A DNA stretch of 64,000 nt from Rhodococcus rhodnii (lineage in GTDB: Bacteria; Actinomycetota; Actinomycetes; Mycobacteriales; Pseudonocardiaceae). The notes beneath the pieces were generated by a model. It was not told where the DNA came from, did no database searches, and was given only the letters and a program-made list of their open reading frames with translations. The translations under genes were made by a program, and so were the position numbers. Every line of letters starts with the position of its first letter. Position 1 is the stretch's first letter. Positions 25,728 to 35,275 of this stretch are shown here, piece after piece. Where the stretch lies: contig JOAA01000008.1 of NCBI GenBank assembly GCA_000720375.1, positions 124,001 through 188,000 of the forward strand, in the 5' to 3' direction.

Positions 25728-25928
25728 AGTGCGGCCTACTTCCCGCCACGCCGCGTAGGGGTGTGGACACAGGGTAAACGACCGGCGACGGACAGGTCTG
25801 GACCATTAGGGCTAATTGACGGTCCGCAAGCGGGTCAGTCCACAAGGTGATCACCAATGGGCCGTCTGGACCAAGATCACTACTGCCTGCGGGGCGTACC
25901 TCACAGGTTGCGCGATCGAGGGATTCAC

Positions 25929-25934
25929 TAAAGT
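25929..25934 (+). promoter_or_regulatory. -10 element implying a leaderless transcript
   Basis: TAAAGT ends 6 bp before the ATG at 25941, and no Shine-Dalgarno is visible. This spacing predicts that transcription starts at the A of the start codon, as in many actinobacterial leaderless mRNAs. Confidence 0.45.
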
Positions 25935-25940
25935 GGTGCA

Positions 25941-26945
25941 ATGGCCGTTGCCAACGAGTCCCCGAAGTCCACGCCCGCCTACTTCGACTCCGCGTTGAAC
26001 GGATACAACAAGAAGCAGGTGAACGAGCGTGTCACTGGGCTCGTCAGCGATCTCAAGGACGCCTCGATAGCCCGCGACGAGGCGAACGCGCGGGTGGCCG
26101 AGCTGACCAAGGCGCTGAACTACGCGCAACAGGAGCTGACGGACACCAAGGCCCGGCTCGAACGGATGGCCACGAACCCCAGCAGCGCGACGGCGATGAC
26201 CGAGCGCGTGCGCGAGATGATGCGCCTGGCGGAAGAAGAAGTGGCGGAACTTCGCCGAGGCGGCGAAGAACACGTGAAGGAACTTCGCGCCAAAGCGGAC
26301 AAATACTCGACCGAAACCCGCTTCGCGGCAGACAAGTACGCGGTGAAGATCCGCGACGACGCGGACAAGTACGCGGCGAAGATGCGGACGAAGGCCGACG
26401 CACTGGCGGGTGAACTGCAGACCCAGCACGACACCCGGATGGCGGAACTGGACCGGCGCCGGACAGAGCTGGAAGAGAAGTACGCCAAGCACAACAACGA
26501 CCTCGACGCCGAGTTCGACCAGCTCAAGACGAAGCTGACAGCCGAGCACACCCAGCTGATGACCGAGGCGCGGGCGGACGCGGCGAAGATCGTCGCGGAG
26601 GCGAAGAAGGCCGCGGAGGCCCTCGACAAGGAATCAGCGGCGACCCGGGCGAAGCTGGACTCGGACGCCGCGGCTCAGCGCAAGAAGCTGGCTGATGAGG
26701 CGGCTGCGGCTGTTGCGGCTCAGAAGGCTGAGGCTGAGCGGGTGGCGGCGGAGACGAAGGCGGGCGCCGAGGAGATCGCGGCCGAGATCTTGTCGAAGGC
26801 CGAGCAGAAGCAGAATGAGGCTGATACTTCGACGAAGCGGTTGATTGAGCTGCGGAACCAGATCGCGGAACGGCTTGCTGCGACGAACCAGGCGGTCCAG
26901 GAAGCGATCAAGCACTTCGATGGCGAGGACAAGGCCGCGAAGTAG
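25941..26945 (+). CDS. DivIVA-like long coiled-coil protein
   Basis: 334 residues. The N-terminus YFDSALNGYNKKQVNERVTGLVSDL is a DivIVA-type membrane-binding start. Residues ~35-320 are a nearly unbroken coiled coil of Ala, Glu, Lys and Asp heptads, with a repeated ADKYSTE/ADKYAVK/ADKYAAK block near 115-150. It resembles the polarisome/cytoskeletal coiled coils of actinomycetes (sometimes mis-annotated as cellulose-binding). A role in polar growth or cell shape is inferred. Probably a leaderless mRNA. Confidence 0.8.
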   Translation: MAVANESPKSTPAYFDSALNGYNKKQVNERVTGLVSDLKDASIARDEANARVAELTKALNYAQQELTDTKARLERMATNPSSATAMTERVREMMRLAEEEVAELRRGGEEHVKELRAKADKYSTETRFAADKYAVKIRDDADKYAAKMRTKADALAGELQTQHDTRMAELDRRRTELEEKYAKHNNDLDAEFDQLKTKLTAEHTQLMTEARADAAKIVAEAKKAAEALDKESAATRAKLDSDAAAQRKKLADEAAAAVAAQKAEAERVAAETKAGAEEIAAEILSKAEQKQNEADTSTKRLIELRNQIAERLAATNQAVQEAIKHFDGEDKAAK

Positions 26946-27091
26946 GGCGGAGTGGTGGAGGCCGCGGCTGGTCGTGCAAGCCGCGGCCGAAGCTGGATCG
27001 GGCCTGATGGGTCCAGGCAAAACCGGCCGGGCTTGCTGGGCTTATTCGACCGGGCGTTGCCGAGCTGGGCGAAACCGGGCCAGGGTCGCTG

Positions 27092-27379
27092 GACCGGGCT
27101 TATCCGACCGGGCTTATCCGACCGGGCTTCGCTGGGCCAGGCGAAACTGGGCTGCGGCTTGCTTGTGTGCGGCCTCCGGCCCCCGGTCACCAGTCTATCG
27201 GTGACCACCGACAGCCCCGGCTGACCGAAGATCCACAAGGCCAACCTATCCACAGGCGAACCGCCGACACCACATCCCGCGCGCAGCCTCTCCGAGCAGC
27301 CCACGGCTTGGCCGCACGGTCGCCGCTTGGCCTCCGGCCCCCGATCACCAGCCTATCGGCGACCACCGACAAGCCTGGA
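27092..27379. repeat. Repeat-rich gap: 14-bp tandem units and a 50-bp direct repeat
   Basis: GACCGGGCTTATCC occurs at 27092-27105 and 27106-27119, with a diverged third at 27120. A 50-bp segment beginning GGCCTCCGGCCCCCG is present at 27171-27220 and again at 27330-27379 with about six changes. In the first copy it contains a perfect stem GGTCACC/GGTGACC around AGTCTATC. The 482-bp gap between the coiled-coil and MBL genes (26946-27427) shows no credible gene. Confidence 0.75.
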
Positions 27380-27427
27380 GCTCGCGAGCGGTTCGAGCGG
27401 TGGTTATCCCCAGCCGCACATGAGCTG

Positions 27428-28255
27428 TTATCCGGGCGTCCCGCTCGACTCGTTTCGTCGGGCGAGGCTTTGGGCTTGCCCGGTGTGTACGTCGCTCACC
27501 CATTCCCAGCCGGGCTTGGCCGATGGGCCGATACGTGGGTCGTAGGGAGTACGGCCGTCACGCAAGGCGTGCAGGTACGCCCGATCCAGGTCGATCCGGG
27601 TGCGGATCTCAGGAGCTTCGGCGACGGAGCCGTGACCCGGGACGAGGACATCGACGTCGCCCACCACGTCCTCGAGCAGCCGCAGCCCGACAAGGTAGTC
27701 CTCGATCGCGTTAGCGGTGTTGTCGAGCATCGGGATCAGGACGTCGGACAGCATGTCGCCTGCGACGAGAACCCCGCTTTCCTCGACCAGCAGGGCCGCG
27801 TGGCCTGGGGCGTGCGCCGGGTGCTCAATGATCCGGACTTGCGGGCCGTCCCACGGAATCCGCACGGTCTCGGCAGGAAGAGCGGTGATGAGGCCGAACA
27901 GGTCCAGTGGTGTCTCCTCGGCGATCTCCGGCGGTAACCCCTCGGCGACCTGGGCCTCCCAGTCCGCGTCCGACCGCAGGTCCTGCATACGGGCCGCGCA
28001 GCGGGCGGTGCCGTAGCGAGGCGCGTCGCCGAGTGAGGCATGCCAGAGCACGTGGTCCCAGTCGGGATGCGTCGCGAAGCCTGCTACGACGGGCTGGTTC
28101 ATGTCGCGGAGGTCGCTGGCGAGGCAGGCCATTTCGGCTTCTGTTATCCCCGGGTCGACGAGCAACACACCGTCCCGGCCTTGGACGACCACGGTGTTGT
28201 TCTGGATCAATTCGCTCTGGTGGACCAGCACACCCTTCGCGACCTGGTTCAACAT
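27428..28255 (-). CDS. MBL-fold metallo-hydrolase
   Basis: 275 residues. The metal site is visible in ATHPDWDHVLWHA (H-x-D-x-H in modified form), HAPGHAALLV, GVLVAGDML and VLVPGHGSV. The fold covers many hydrolases (thioesters, lactones, RNA and others), so the reaction cannot be fixed. It lies 107 bp after recG on the same strand but may have its own promoter. Confidence 0.88.
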   Translation of the reverse strand: MLNQVAKGVLVHQSELIQNNTVVVQGRDGVLLVDPGITEAEMACLASDLRDMNQPVVAGFATHPDWDHVLWHASLGDAPRYGTARCAARMQDLRSDADWEAQVAEGLPPEIAEETPLDLFGLITALPAETVRIPWDGPQVRIIEHPAHAPGHAALLVEESGVLVAGDMLSDVLIPMLDNTANAIEDYLVGLRLLEDVVGDVDVLVPGHGSVAEAPEIRTRIDLDRAYLHALRDGRTPYDPRIGPSAKPGWEWVSDVHTGQAQSLARRNESSGTPG

Positions 28256-28362
28256 GCGACCTCCTCCGGTCTGCGGCTTCGTGCCATGAGCCTGTCAGCG
28301 AATCGGTACCGCGATAAGGTCCGCTTCGGCCGCCGAATTCAGGACCAATTAGCCGGCCAGGG

Positions 28363-30525
28363 TCAGGCTTTCTGCAGGAATTCCGCTCGCTCCGAGTCGA
28401 TCAGCGTCTCGGCCATCGCCCGCAGGCCTGGGCTCTTTTGCAGGCCTGGGTCCGCTGTCACCAATCGCTGGGCTACTTCGCGGGCCTCGGCGATCATTTC
28501 CGCGTCCCGCAGCAGCGACAGCATCTTCAGCTGCGACTTCCGGCCTGACTGAGTAGCGCCCAGGATGTCGCCTTCACGACGGATCTCCAGGTCCAGCTGG
28601 GCCAGTTCGAAGCCGTCCAAAGTAGACGCAACGGCATCGAGACGTTCGCGGGTCGTAGTGCCTTCGAGGGCCTCGCTGACCAGGAGACAGAGGCCTGGAG
28701 CGCTGCCTCGGCCGACGCGGCCGCGCAGCTGGTGGAGTTGACTCACGCCGAACCGGTCCGCGTCCATGATCACCATGGCGGTGGCGTTGGGGACGTTCAC
28801 GCCTACCTCGACGACCGTTGTGGCGACCAGGACATCGACCTCGCCTGCGGCGAAGGCGCGCATGGTGGCGTCCTTGTCGTCCGGCGGCATTTTGCCGTGC
28901 AGCACGGCGATCCGCAGGCCTTTCAACGGGCCCGAGGCCAGCATTGGCGCGACTTCCTCGACGGCCAGTGGCTGACGGCGGCCGTCGTCGTTCAACGGCG
29001 GCTCTTCCATCTCCTCCGCGCCTGCCTCGCCGATGCGTGGGCAGACGACGTAGGCCTGGTGGCCGTTGGCGATCTCCTCGCGTACCCGTTGCCAGACTCG
29101 GTCGAGCCATTGGGGTTTTTCGGCGACCGGGACCACGTTTGTGGCAATGGGCGAGCGGCCACGCGGCAACTCGCGAAGAGCCGAAGTCTCCAGGTCGCCG
29201 TACACCGTCATGGCGACCGTGCGGGGAATCGGCGTCGCGGTCATGACCAGGACGTGCGGGCTGGAGCCGTCGGCGGCGCGGGTGCGCAAAGCGTCTCGTT
29301 GTTCTACGCCGAATCGGTGCTGTTCGTCCACGACCACGAAGCCAAGGTCGGCGAAGGACACCTTGTCCTGGATCAACGCGTGCGTGCCGACGACAATCCC
29401 CGCCGCGCCCGAGGCCGCGTCCAGCAAAGCCTGCTTACGCGCAGCCGCGGGCAAAGAGCCGGTCAGCAACGTCAACCGGGTCGCCTGCTCCGCCCCGCCG
29501 AGCTCGCCTGCCTGCGCCAGGTCGCCGAGCATCTCCTGGAGAGACCGAGCGTGCTGAGCGGCAAGAACTTCCGTCGGCGCGAGCATCGCGGCTTGCCGGC
29601 CTGAGTCGACGACCTGCAGCATCGCGCGCAACGCCACGATCGTCTTTCCGCTGCCGACTTCTCCTTGCAGCAGCCGGTTCATCGGGTGCTGGCTGGTCAG
29701 GTCCGCCGCGATGGTCTCGCCGACCTCTTGTTGTCCCGCGGTCAGTTCGAAGGGCAGGCGGGCGTCGAACGCGTCCAGGATTCCGCCGGACTTACGCGGG
29801 CACGACGGCGCGGGCCGAGCTGCGGCGGTTTGGCGGCGCAGCGCCAGCGCGAGCTGGACCGCGATTGCCTCGTCCCACTTCAGGCGTTTACGGGCCGCGC
29901 CGATCTGGTCCCAGCCGTCGGGCATGTGGATCGCGCGCAGTGCCGCGTCCAGCGGCAGCATTCCACGGTCTTTACGCAGGTCAGGCGGCAGCGGGTCGTC
30001 CGCGCCATCCCACACCCCGAGCAGCTGTTTCACGCAGTTGCTGATCTTCCACGTCGGCATCTTCGCCGCCGCCGGGTAGATCGGCCGCATCTTCTGCAGT
30101 TCCGCGTCGTCCTCGTCCTCGAAAACCTGCACTTCCGGGTTCTGCAGCTGCAGCTTCTTGTTGAACATGCCGACCTTGCCCGCGAAGAAGCCCTGCTTGC
30201 CGACCTGCAGCTGCTCCTTGTACTTCCCCAGCTGGTTGAAGAAGGACATGGTCAGCCTGCGCTGGCCGTCGGTGATCTCGACCTCGGTGCGGGTGCCGTG
30301 CCGCTGGCGCATCTGGTGCCGGGTGACCCGGGTGATCTCGGCCTGGATCGTCACGTGTTCGCCGATCTCCAGCCCGGCGATGTTGGTCAGCTCGCCGAAC
30401 TCGACATACCGGCGCGGGTAGTGCCGCAACAGGTCACCGATCGTGTGCAGGTCGAGGGCCGTCGCCAGGGCATCGGCCGACTTCTTGCCCAGCACGGGCT
30501 GGAGGCTGTCATCGAACGAACTCAT
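28363..30525 (-). CDS. recG: ATP-dependent DNA helicase RecG
   Basis: 720 residues. It reverses stalled replication forks and processes branched DNA. An N-terminal wedge domain (EHVTIQAEITRVTRHQMRQRHGT, then LTMSFFNQLGKYKEQL) precedes the SF2 motor: LLQGEVGSGKTIVALRA, VVDEQHRFGVEQR (DEQH box), MTATPIPRTVAMT, and QLHQLRGRVGRG. ATG 30525 gives MSSFDDSLQPVLGKK, the usual length. It follows the DAK2 gene, an order recalled from mycobacteria. Confidence 0.97.
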   Translation of the reverse strand: MSSFDDSLQPVLGKKSADALATALDLHTIGDLLRHYPRRYVEFGELTNIAGLEIGEHVTIQAEITRVTRHQMRQRHGTRTEVEITDGQRRLTMSFFNQLGKYKEQLQVGKQGFFAGKVGMFNKKLQLQNPEVQVFEDEDDAELQKMRPIYPAAAKMPTWKISNCVKQLLGVWDGADDPLPPDLRKDRGMLPLDAALRAIHMPDGWDQIGAARKRLKWDEAIAVQLALALRRQTAAARPAPSCPRKSGGILDAFDARLPFELTAGQQEVGETIAADLTSQHPMNRLLQGEVGSGKTIVALRAMLQVVDSGRQAAMLAPTEVLAAQHARSLQEMLGDLAQAGELGGAEQATRLTLLTGSLPAAARKQALLDAASGAAGIVVGTHALIQDKVSFADLGFVVVDEQHRFGVEQRDALRTRAADGSSPHVLVMTATPIPRTVAMTVYGDLETSALRELPRGRSPIATNVVPVAEKPQWLDRVWQRVREEIANGHQAYVVCPRIGEAGAEEMEEPPLNDDGRRQPLAVEEVAPMLASGPLKGLRIAVLHGKMPPDDKDATMRAFAAGEVDVLVATTVVEVGVNVPNATAMVIMDADRFGVSQLHQLRGRVGRGSAPGLCLLVSEALEGTTTRERLDAVASTLDGFELAQLDLEIRREGDILGATQSGRKSQLKMLSLLRDAEMIAEAREVAQRLVTADPGLQKSPGLRAMAETLIDSERAEFLQKA

Positions 30526-30665
30526 CGCTACGAAGACTATCGAGAACCACCGACAGTGTTGGATTTGTCCTCGCTTCGCTCGGACGGGCTTGATCGCCAG
30601 AGCCAACCATTTCCACCCCGCCCCACGCAGCCGACACCGCGCAGTGATCGGCGCGACCAAGCCGT

Positions 30666-32282
30666 CTACTCCACACCGAGCATGACCACGGTGTCCCGTT
30701 GCCCGCCTCGGTAAGCGACGAACTCCGCCGCCGGGAATTCCTTGCGAAGGTGTTTCTCCAGCTCATCGGCGAGACTGTCCGGAGCGTCGGCGCCCAGCAA
30801 GGCCGTGACCAGCTCACCGCCCGCGGCCAGCATCCGGTCCACCACCGCGAACGCTCCCCTGACGATCATCGACGGGTCGACGGGACCGTGCTCGATCCGC
30901 ATCACGTCCCCGTCGGCGAAGCCCAGCAGGTCACCTGCCTTGCACGGGCCGATCCACGTGATCGCGTCCTCGCTGGCCACCACGAGCTCGCCGCGCCGGG
31001 TCGCGGCCGCCGCCTCGGCCATCGAGACCACGTCATCGCCCGCGCGCCGGGCCGGGTCGTGCACGGCCAAGGCCGCAAGCGCTTGCACCGGCGAGACGCA
31101 CGGGATCACGATCACGTCCTGACCACCGGCAACGGCCCTGGTCGCGGCCTCATCGGCGATGCCGATCAGGCCCTCGTCACCAGGCAGAACCGTCACGTGC
31201 GACGCGCCCGTCGAGGTGATCAGGTTTAAAAGGTCCCACACGTCAGGCTCGTCGTCAGGCCCGATCTCCAGCACCAACGCGCCCTCGGTACGGAACAGCG
31301 CCGCGATACCAGCGCCACGAGCCGGGATCACCACAACCCGCGCGCGTCCGAACCGCGATGGCGCGCCCTCGGCATCAGCGAAGCGAGCAACCATGATCCG
31401 GTGCGGACGACCCGTCTCCACGCCAGCCTCGATCGCCGCGCCGACGTCGTTGCAGTGCACGTGGACCGTCCACAGACCGTCACCGTCGCCGACAACGGAC
31501 ACACAGTCGCCGAGCGCCATCAGCGTCTCGCGTAGCACGGTTGCCTTGACTTCGGTCGTGGAGTCGAGGAGGTACATGACCTCGTAGCCGAACTCGGTCG
31601 ACCCGGCCTCACGGGCCGCCAGCGGCGACGGCTGAGAGGTCGAGTACGGCACAACCGGCTCGTCACGCTCGTTCACGACCGTGACCAGGGACTCCAGCAA
31701 GACGAGTACGCCACGCCCACCAGCGTCCACCACACCTGCCTCAGCCAGCACGTCGAGCTGCTGCGGCGTCAACGCCAACGCCTCCGACGCAGCCCGCGCC
31801 GCGGCGGCCGTGACCTCGTGCAATACGCCCGAACGGGTCCTCCGCGCACCCGCGGCCGAGGCCGTGAGGACCGTCAGCATCGTGCCCGCGCGTGGCTCCG
31901 CGACAGCCTCAGCGGCCAACTCGGCCGCCCTGACCAGGGCTTTCGCCAGGTCATCGGCACCGGCTTGATCCACATCACGCAGCGCCTCGGCCAAGCCACG
32001 CAGCATCTGGGACACGATCACGCCGGAATTGCCGCGCGCCCCCGCCAAAGCGCCCTTGGCCAGGACAGTCAGGGCGGCTCCGGCTTCGGAACGCTCGTCG
32101 ACCGGCGCCCTGAGCAGGGCCTCGAGGGCGGCGCGCATGGTGCCGAGCAGGTTGGAGCCCGTGTCGCCGTCTGCCACCGGGAACACGTTGATCCCGTCGA
32201 TCGCGTCACGCTGTGCGTCGAGCGTCTGCACGCTCACCGCGGCCCAGCGGCGGATCGCGGCGGCGTCCAGGGCCTGCAGCAC
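30666..32282 (-). CDS. DAK2-domain protein (FakA/YloV-like kinase)
   Basis: 538 residues, starting GTG 32282. The DAK2/DhaL nucleotide-binding motifs are clear: GINVFPVADGDTGSNLLGTM (~30-49) and ARGNSGVIVSQMLRGLAEAL. The C-terminal half is the DAK1-like 'DegV-partner' domain of FakA. FakA phosphorylates fatty acids bound to FakB; whether this copy does is unknown, and no degV gene is adjacent. It is divergent from rpmB and precedes recG. Confidence 0.92.
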   Translation of the reverse strand: MLQALDAAAIRRWAAVSVQTLDAQRDAIDGINVFPVADGDTGSNLLGTMRAALEALLRAPVDERSEAGAALTVLAKGALAGARGNSGVIVSQMLRGLAEALRDVDQAGADDLAKALVRAAELAAEAVAEPRAGTMLTVLTASAAGARRTRSGVLHEVTAAAARAASEALALTPQQLDVLAEAGVVDAGGRGVLVLLESLVTVVNERDEPVVPYSTSQPSPLAAREAGSTEFGYEVMYLLDSTTEVKATVLRETLMALGDCVSVVGDGDGLWTVHVHCNDVGAAIEAGVETGRPHRIMVARFADAEGAPSRFGRARVVVIPARGAGIAALFRTEGALVLEIGPDDEPDVWDLLNLITSTGASHVTVLPGDEGLIGIADEAATRAVAGGQDVIVIPCVSPVQALAALAVHDPARRAGDDVVSMAEAAAATRRGELVVASEDAITWIGPCKAGDLLGFADGDVMRIEHGPVDPSMIVRGAFAVVDRMLAAGGELVTALLGADAPDSLADELEKHLRKEFPAAEFVAYRGGQRDTVVMLGVE

Positions 32283-32360
32283 GGTCGTGTCCTCCCGCTA
32301 CGAGATGGTTCGCGCGAGAGTAACCACGAACACACGCCGACCGCCGAGAATGGGGCCGGT

Positions 32361-32390
32361 TTGTAACCGCCGGACGCCACCCGTTACCCT
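32361..32390 (+). promoter_or_regulatory. Candidate rpmB promoter
   Basis: TTGTAA (32361-32366) and TACCCT (32385-32390) are separated by 18 bp and lie about 75 bp upstream of the rpmB start. Confidence 0.4.
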
Positions 32391-32467
32391 GTCGTAGTTG
32401 CCTGGCAGGCCCGGGCTGTACGTCGTCGGCTTTGATCCGCCGGCAACCCAGAGGAAAGGACACTGAC

Positions 32468-32659
32468 GTGGCTGCTGTGTGCGACGTCTGCGGTAAGGGG
32501 CCGGGCTTCGGCAAGTCGGTCTCGCACTCCCACCGGCGCACCAACCGGCGGTGGAACCCGAACATCCAGACCGTGCACGCCAAGCTGGGCGTTTCGCAGC
32601 GCAAGCGGCTGAACGTGTGCACCTCCTGCCTGAAGGCGGGCAAGGTCGTCCGGGGCTGA
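32468..32659 (+). CDS. rpmB: 50S ribosomal protein L28
   Basis: 63 residues starting GTG 32468, with AGAGGAAAGGA upstream. [28 protein letters not shown] is the L28 signature, and CDVC...CTSC keep the four zinc-binding cysteines. It is a single-gene transcript ending in a strong hairpin. Confidence 0.97.
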   Translation: MAAVCDVCGKGPGFGKSVSHSHRRTNRRWNPNIQTVHAKLGVSQRKRLNVCTSCLKAGKVVRG

Positions 32660-32672
32660 CGCTCTCGCTCTT

Positions 32673-33872
32673 TCAACCGGCCCGGGTCGTTTCGGCGACC
32701 CGGGCCGGTTTGTGTTCCCGGGTCATCAGCAACGTGCCGAACCCGACCAGGACAGCCACGACACCCGCGGTACCCATCGCCCACTGCGGCCCGACGCCCG
32801 CGACGGCGAAACCGCCGATCAACGTGCCGAGCACCCCGGCTATTCGGATCACCGAGTCGTTCGCCGCGAACGCGCGGCCGTGCAGACTTTCCGGGGTACG
32901 CATCCGGACCAGGGCTTGGCGCGCGACCATCTGCATGCCGTTGGCGAACCCGCCGAACAGAAATGCGACCAGGATCACGGCGGTGTACGCGAAGGCCGCC
33001 GGCATGAAGATCGCCAGCCCGAGCGTCACGCCGGCCCAACTCAGCGTGCGGACCATCGAGCGCTGGTGGACGAACCGGCCCGCGGTTCTGGCGCCGAGCA
33101 CCTGACCGACCATCCACGCCGCGTAGACCCAGCCGACCAGCACCGGTCCGCCGTGCAGCACGTCGAGGATGAGGAAAACGTCCGCGACGTTGATCAACGT
33201 GACGCAGGTGGCGACGATCGCGAGGCCACCAATGCTGACGACGATGACCCGGTCGCCCTTCAGATGCCGGATCCCGGCCATGGCCGCGCCCTTTTCCCGG
33301 CGCGTGGTTCCGTTTTCCGCACGCGGATCCCGGTCGACTCGTAGCAGCAGCAACAGCAGCGCCTGCACGATGTACGTGGCCGCGCCGACCAGGATCGCCT
33401 GCCGCCCACCGACAATCTCGATCAGCACACCGCCGATCCCGGTCCCCAGGACGAGTCCGGTGGATCGGGCAGTCGCGATCCACGCGAAGCCCTTCGCGAC
33501 GTCACCCGCTCCGACGGCTCGTGGCGCCAACGTGGCCGCACTCGGGTCCGACACCGCCGCACCGCAGCCGACGAGCAGGACCAGGATCAGCAGCACGATC
33601 ACGCTGTCGAGCGCGAACGCGATCGCCAACGTCGAAAGTGCCTGCAGCACTTGGGCCACCTGCATCAACCGCCGGTTCGGCACCGTGTCCACGAGCAACC
33701 CGGCGAACGGCGCACCCACCGCGATCGGCAGGATCCACGCGATCATCGCCGCGGCCAGGACAAGCGCGCCCTCGTCCTTCAGCTGCACCATGAGCACGAG
33801 CCTGATCAGGCTCGCACCGAACATGGAGATACCGACACCGGTGACGATCAACCCCAGGTCCCGCCGCATCAC
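32673..33872 (-). CDS. Major facilitator superfamily transporter
   Basis: 399 residues with about 12 hydrophobic segments. The loop between helices 2 and 3 reads GLLVDTVPNRRLM, the MFS motif-A position, and a basic central loop (RVDRDPRAENGTTRREKG) splits the two halves. It resembles the drug-exporter branch of the superfamily. The substrate is unknown. The tail overlaps a bidirectional terminator. Confidence 0.9.
   Translation of the reverse strand: MMRRDLGLIVTGVGISMFGASLIRLVLMVQLKDEGALVLAAAMIAWILPIAVGAPFAGLLVDTVPNRRLMQVAQVLQALSTLAIAFALDSVIVLLILVLLVGCGAAVSDPSAATLAPRAVGAGDVAKGFAWIATARSTGLVLGTGIGGVLIEIVGGRQAILVGAATYIVQALLLLLLRVDRDPRAENGTTRREKGAAMAGIRHLKGDRVIVVSIGGLAIVATCVTLINVADVFLILDVLHGGPVLVGWVYAAWMVGQVLGARTAGRFVHQRSMVRTLSWAGVTLGLAIFMPAAFAYTAVILVAFLFGGFANGMQMVARQALVRMRTPESLHGRAFAANDSVIRIAGVLGTLIGGFAVAGVGPQWAMGTAGVVAVLVGFGTLLMTREHKPARVAETTRAG
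32675..32710. terminator. Perfect 15-bp hairpin shared by rpmB and the MFS gene end
   Basis: AACCGGCCCGGGTCG (32675-32689) and CGACCCGGGCCGGTT (32696-32710) pair perfectly around TTTCGG. It starts 16 bp after the rpmB stop and overlaps the last codons of the convergent MFS gene, so it can act in both directions. Confidence 0.75.
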
Positions 33873-33915
33873 CCCAAGCTATTGACGATCACGGTGGGAA
33901 AGAAACAGGTTTTCG

Positions 33916-34557
33916 CTACGAGCCGAGAATCTCCGCGAGGGTCATGTCAGCGGCGTTCGCGAGCACCAAATCCGCGGCGGTGAAACGGCTCGGGTCGGTG
34001 TGCCTGTTCGGGATCGCGACGCAGCGCAACCCTGCCGCTTTGGCCGCGGCGACGCCATGCGGGGTGTCCTCGAAAGCGATGGCCTCCGCAGCCTGAACCC
34101 CAAGGCGTGCCAAGGCAAGGTCGTACACGGCGGGATCCGGCTTGTGCGCGGAAACCTCGTCACCGCAAGCGACAACCTCGAACCGGGACCGATACCCGGT
34201 CTGCTCCAGCAAAGGCAGCACCCACGACGCCGGGGAACTGCTGGCCACGGCCAACCTCAGGCCATCCGCTTCCGCCAGCCACTTCCGGATCCCAAGCGGG
34301 ACCGAGAGATCCGCGTTCAACGAATCCCGATACGCCACGCGACGAGCATGGCTCGACACACGGTCATACCCCGCGCCGACAGCCGCGGCCAAGGCGGCGT
34401 ACCTGAGTTCGCTCACGTCTCCGCCGTGGTCTGCGAAGAACGTCGCGACGTCCAGTTCAAGGCCGTGCTGGCGCCACTCGTACTGCCAGCTCTCCAGCTG
34501 AGTGGACTCGGTGTCCATCAGCAGGCCGTCGAAATCGAAAACGAGCGCGGTGATCAC
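33916..34557 (-). CDS. HAD-family hydrolase (beta-phosphoglucomutase-like)
   Basis: 213 residues from GTG 34557. VFDFDGLLMDTE is the HAD motif I (D-x-D) with the DGLL..TE form of the beta-PGM/phosphatase branch; ASSSPASW is motif II, KPDPAVYDLA motif III, and AFEDTPHGVAAAKAAG motif IV. It dephosphorylates a small phosphorylated metabolite. It follows ung by 10 bp and is probably co-transcribed. Confidence 0.92.
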   Translation of the reverse strand: MITALVFDFDGLLMDTESTQLESWQYEWRQHGLELDVATFFADHGGDVSELRYAALAAAVGAGYDRVSSHARRVAYRDSLNADLSVPLGIRKWLAEADGLRLAVASSSPASWVLPLLEQTGYRSRFEVVACGDEVSAHKPDPAVYDLALARLGVQAAEAIAFEDTPHGVAAAKAAGLRCVAIPNRHTDPSRFTAADLVLANAADMTLAEILGS

Positions 34558-34567
34558 TGCGCCCAGG

Positions 34568-35242
34568 TTAAGGCAGCTTCCAGTCGACCGGAGCCGCGCC
34601 CTGCTGCTCCAGCAGCTGGTTCGCCCGGCTGAACGGACGCGACCCGAAGAAGCCACCGGCGGCCGACATCGGGCTCGGGTGCGCGGATTCGATGCACGGC
34701 AACGGGTCAAGCAACGGCCGGAGGTTACGGGCGTTGCGGCCCCACAGGATCGACACCAACGGCGTGCCGCGCCTGGCCAGCGCCTTGATCGCCTGCTCGG
34801 TGACCTCTTCCCAGCCTTTGCCCTGGTGCGAGTTCGGCTTGCCGGGCATCACGGTCAACGCCCTGTTGAGCAACAGCACACCGTTTTCGGTCCACGGCGT
34901 GAGGTCTCCGTTGGCCGGCTTCGGGTAGCCGAGGTCCTCGCAGTACTCCTTGTAGATGTTGATCAGGCTCTTGGGAATCGGCCGGACGTCGGGCGCGACC
35001 GAGAAGGACAGGCCGACGGCGTGCCCGGGAGTCGGATACGGGTCCTGCCCGACGATCAGCACACGGACGTCGTCGAACGGCTGCTTGAACGCGCGCAACA
35101 CGTTCTCCCCGGCAGGAAGGTACGTGCGGCCCGCGGCGATCTCGGCGCGCAGGAACTCGCCCATCGCGGCGATCCGGTCCGCGACCGGCTCAAGTGCTTG
35201 TGCCCAACCGGCGTCCATGACTTCGTGCAAAGGGCGTGCCAT
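34568..35242 (-). CDS. ung: Uracil-DNA glycosylase (family 1)
   Basis: 224 residues. It removes uracil from [20 protein letters not shown] holds the catalytic Asp, and [18 protein letters not shown] holds the catalytic His and minor-groove loop; NRALTV and WGRNA are also family motifs. It lies between the gamma carbonic anhydrase gene and the HAD gene on one strand. Confidence 0.97.
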   Translation of the reverse strand: MARPLHEVMDAGWAQALEPVADRIAAMGEFLRAEIAAGRTYLPAGENVLRAFKQPFDDVRVLIVGQDPYPTPGHAVGLSFSVAPDVRPIPKSLINIYKEYCEDLGYPKPANGDLTPWTENGVLLLNRALTVMPGKPNSHQGKGWEEVTEQAIKALARRGTPLVSILWGRNARNLRPLLDPLPCIESAHPSPMSAAGGFFGSRPFSRANQLLEQQGAAPVDWKLP

Positions 35243-35275
35243 GCCGCCGGAGGATAGCCCACCCCGGAAATGGGC

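Noticed and set aside
32673..33872. MFS gene considered as an rpmB-linked antibiotic resistance pump
   Set aside because: The two genes are convergent and separated by a terminator, so no functional link is supported.
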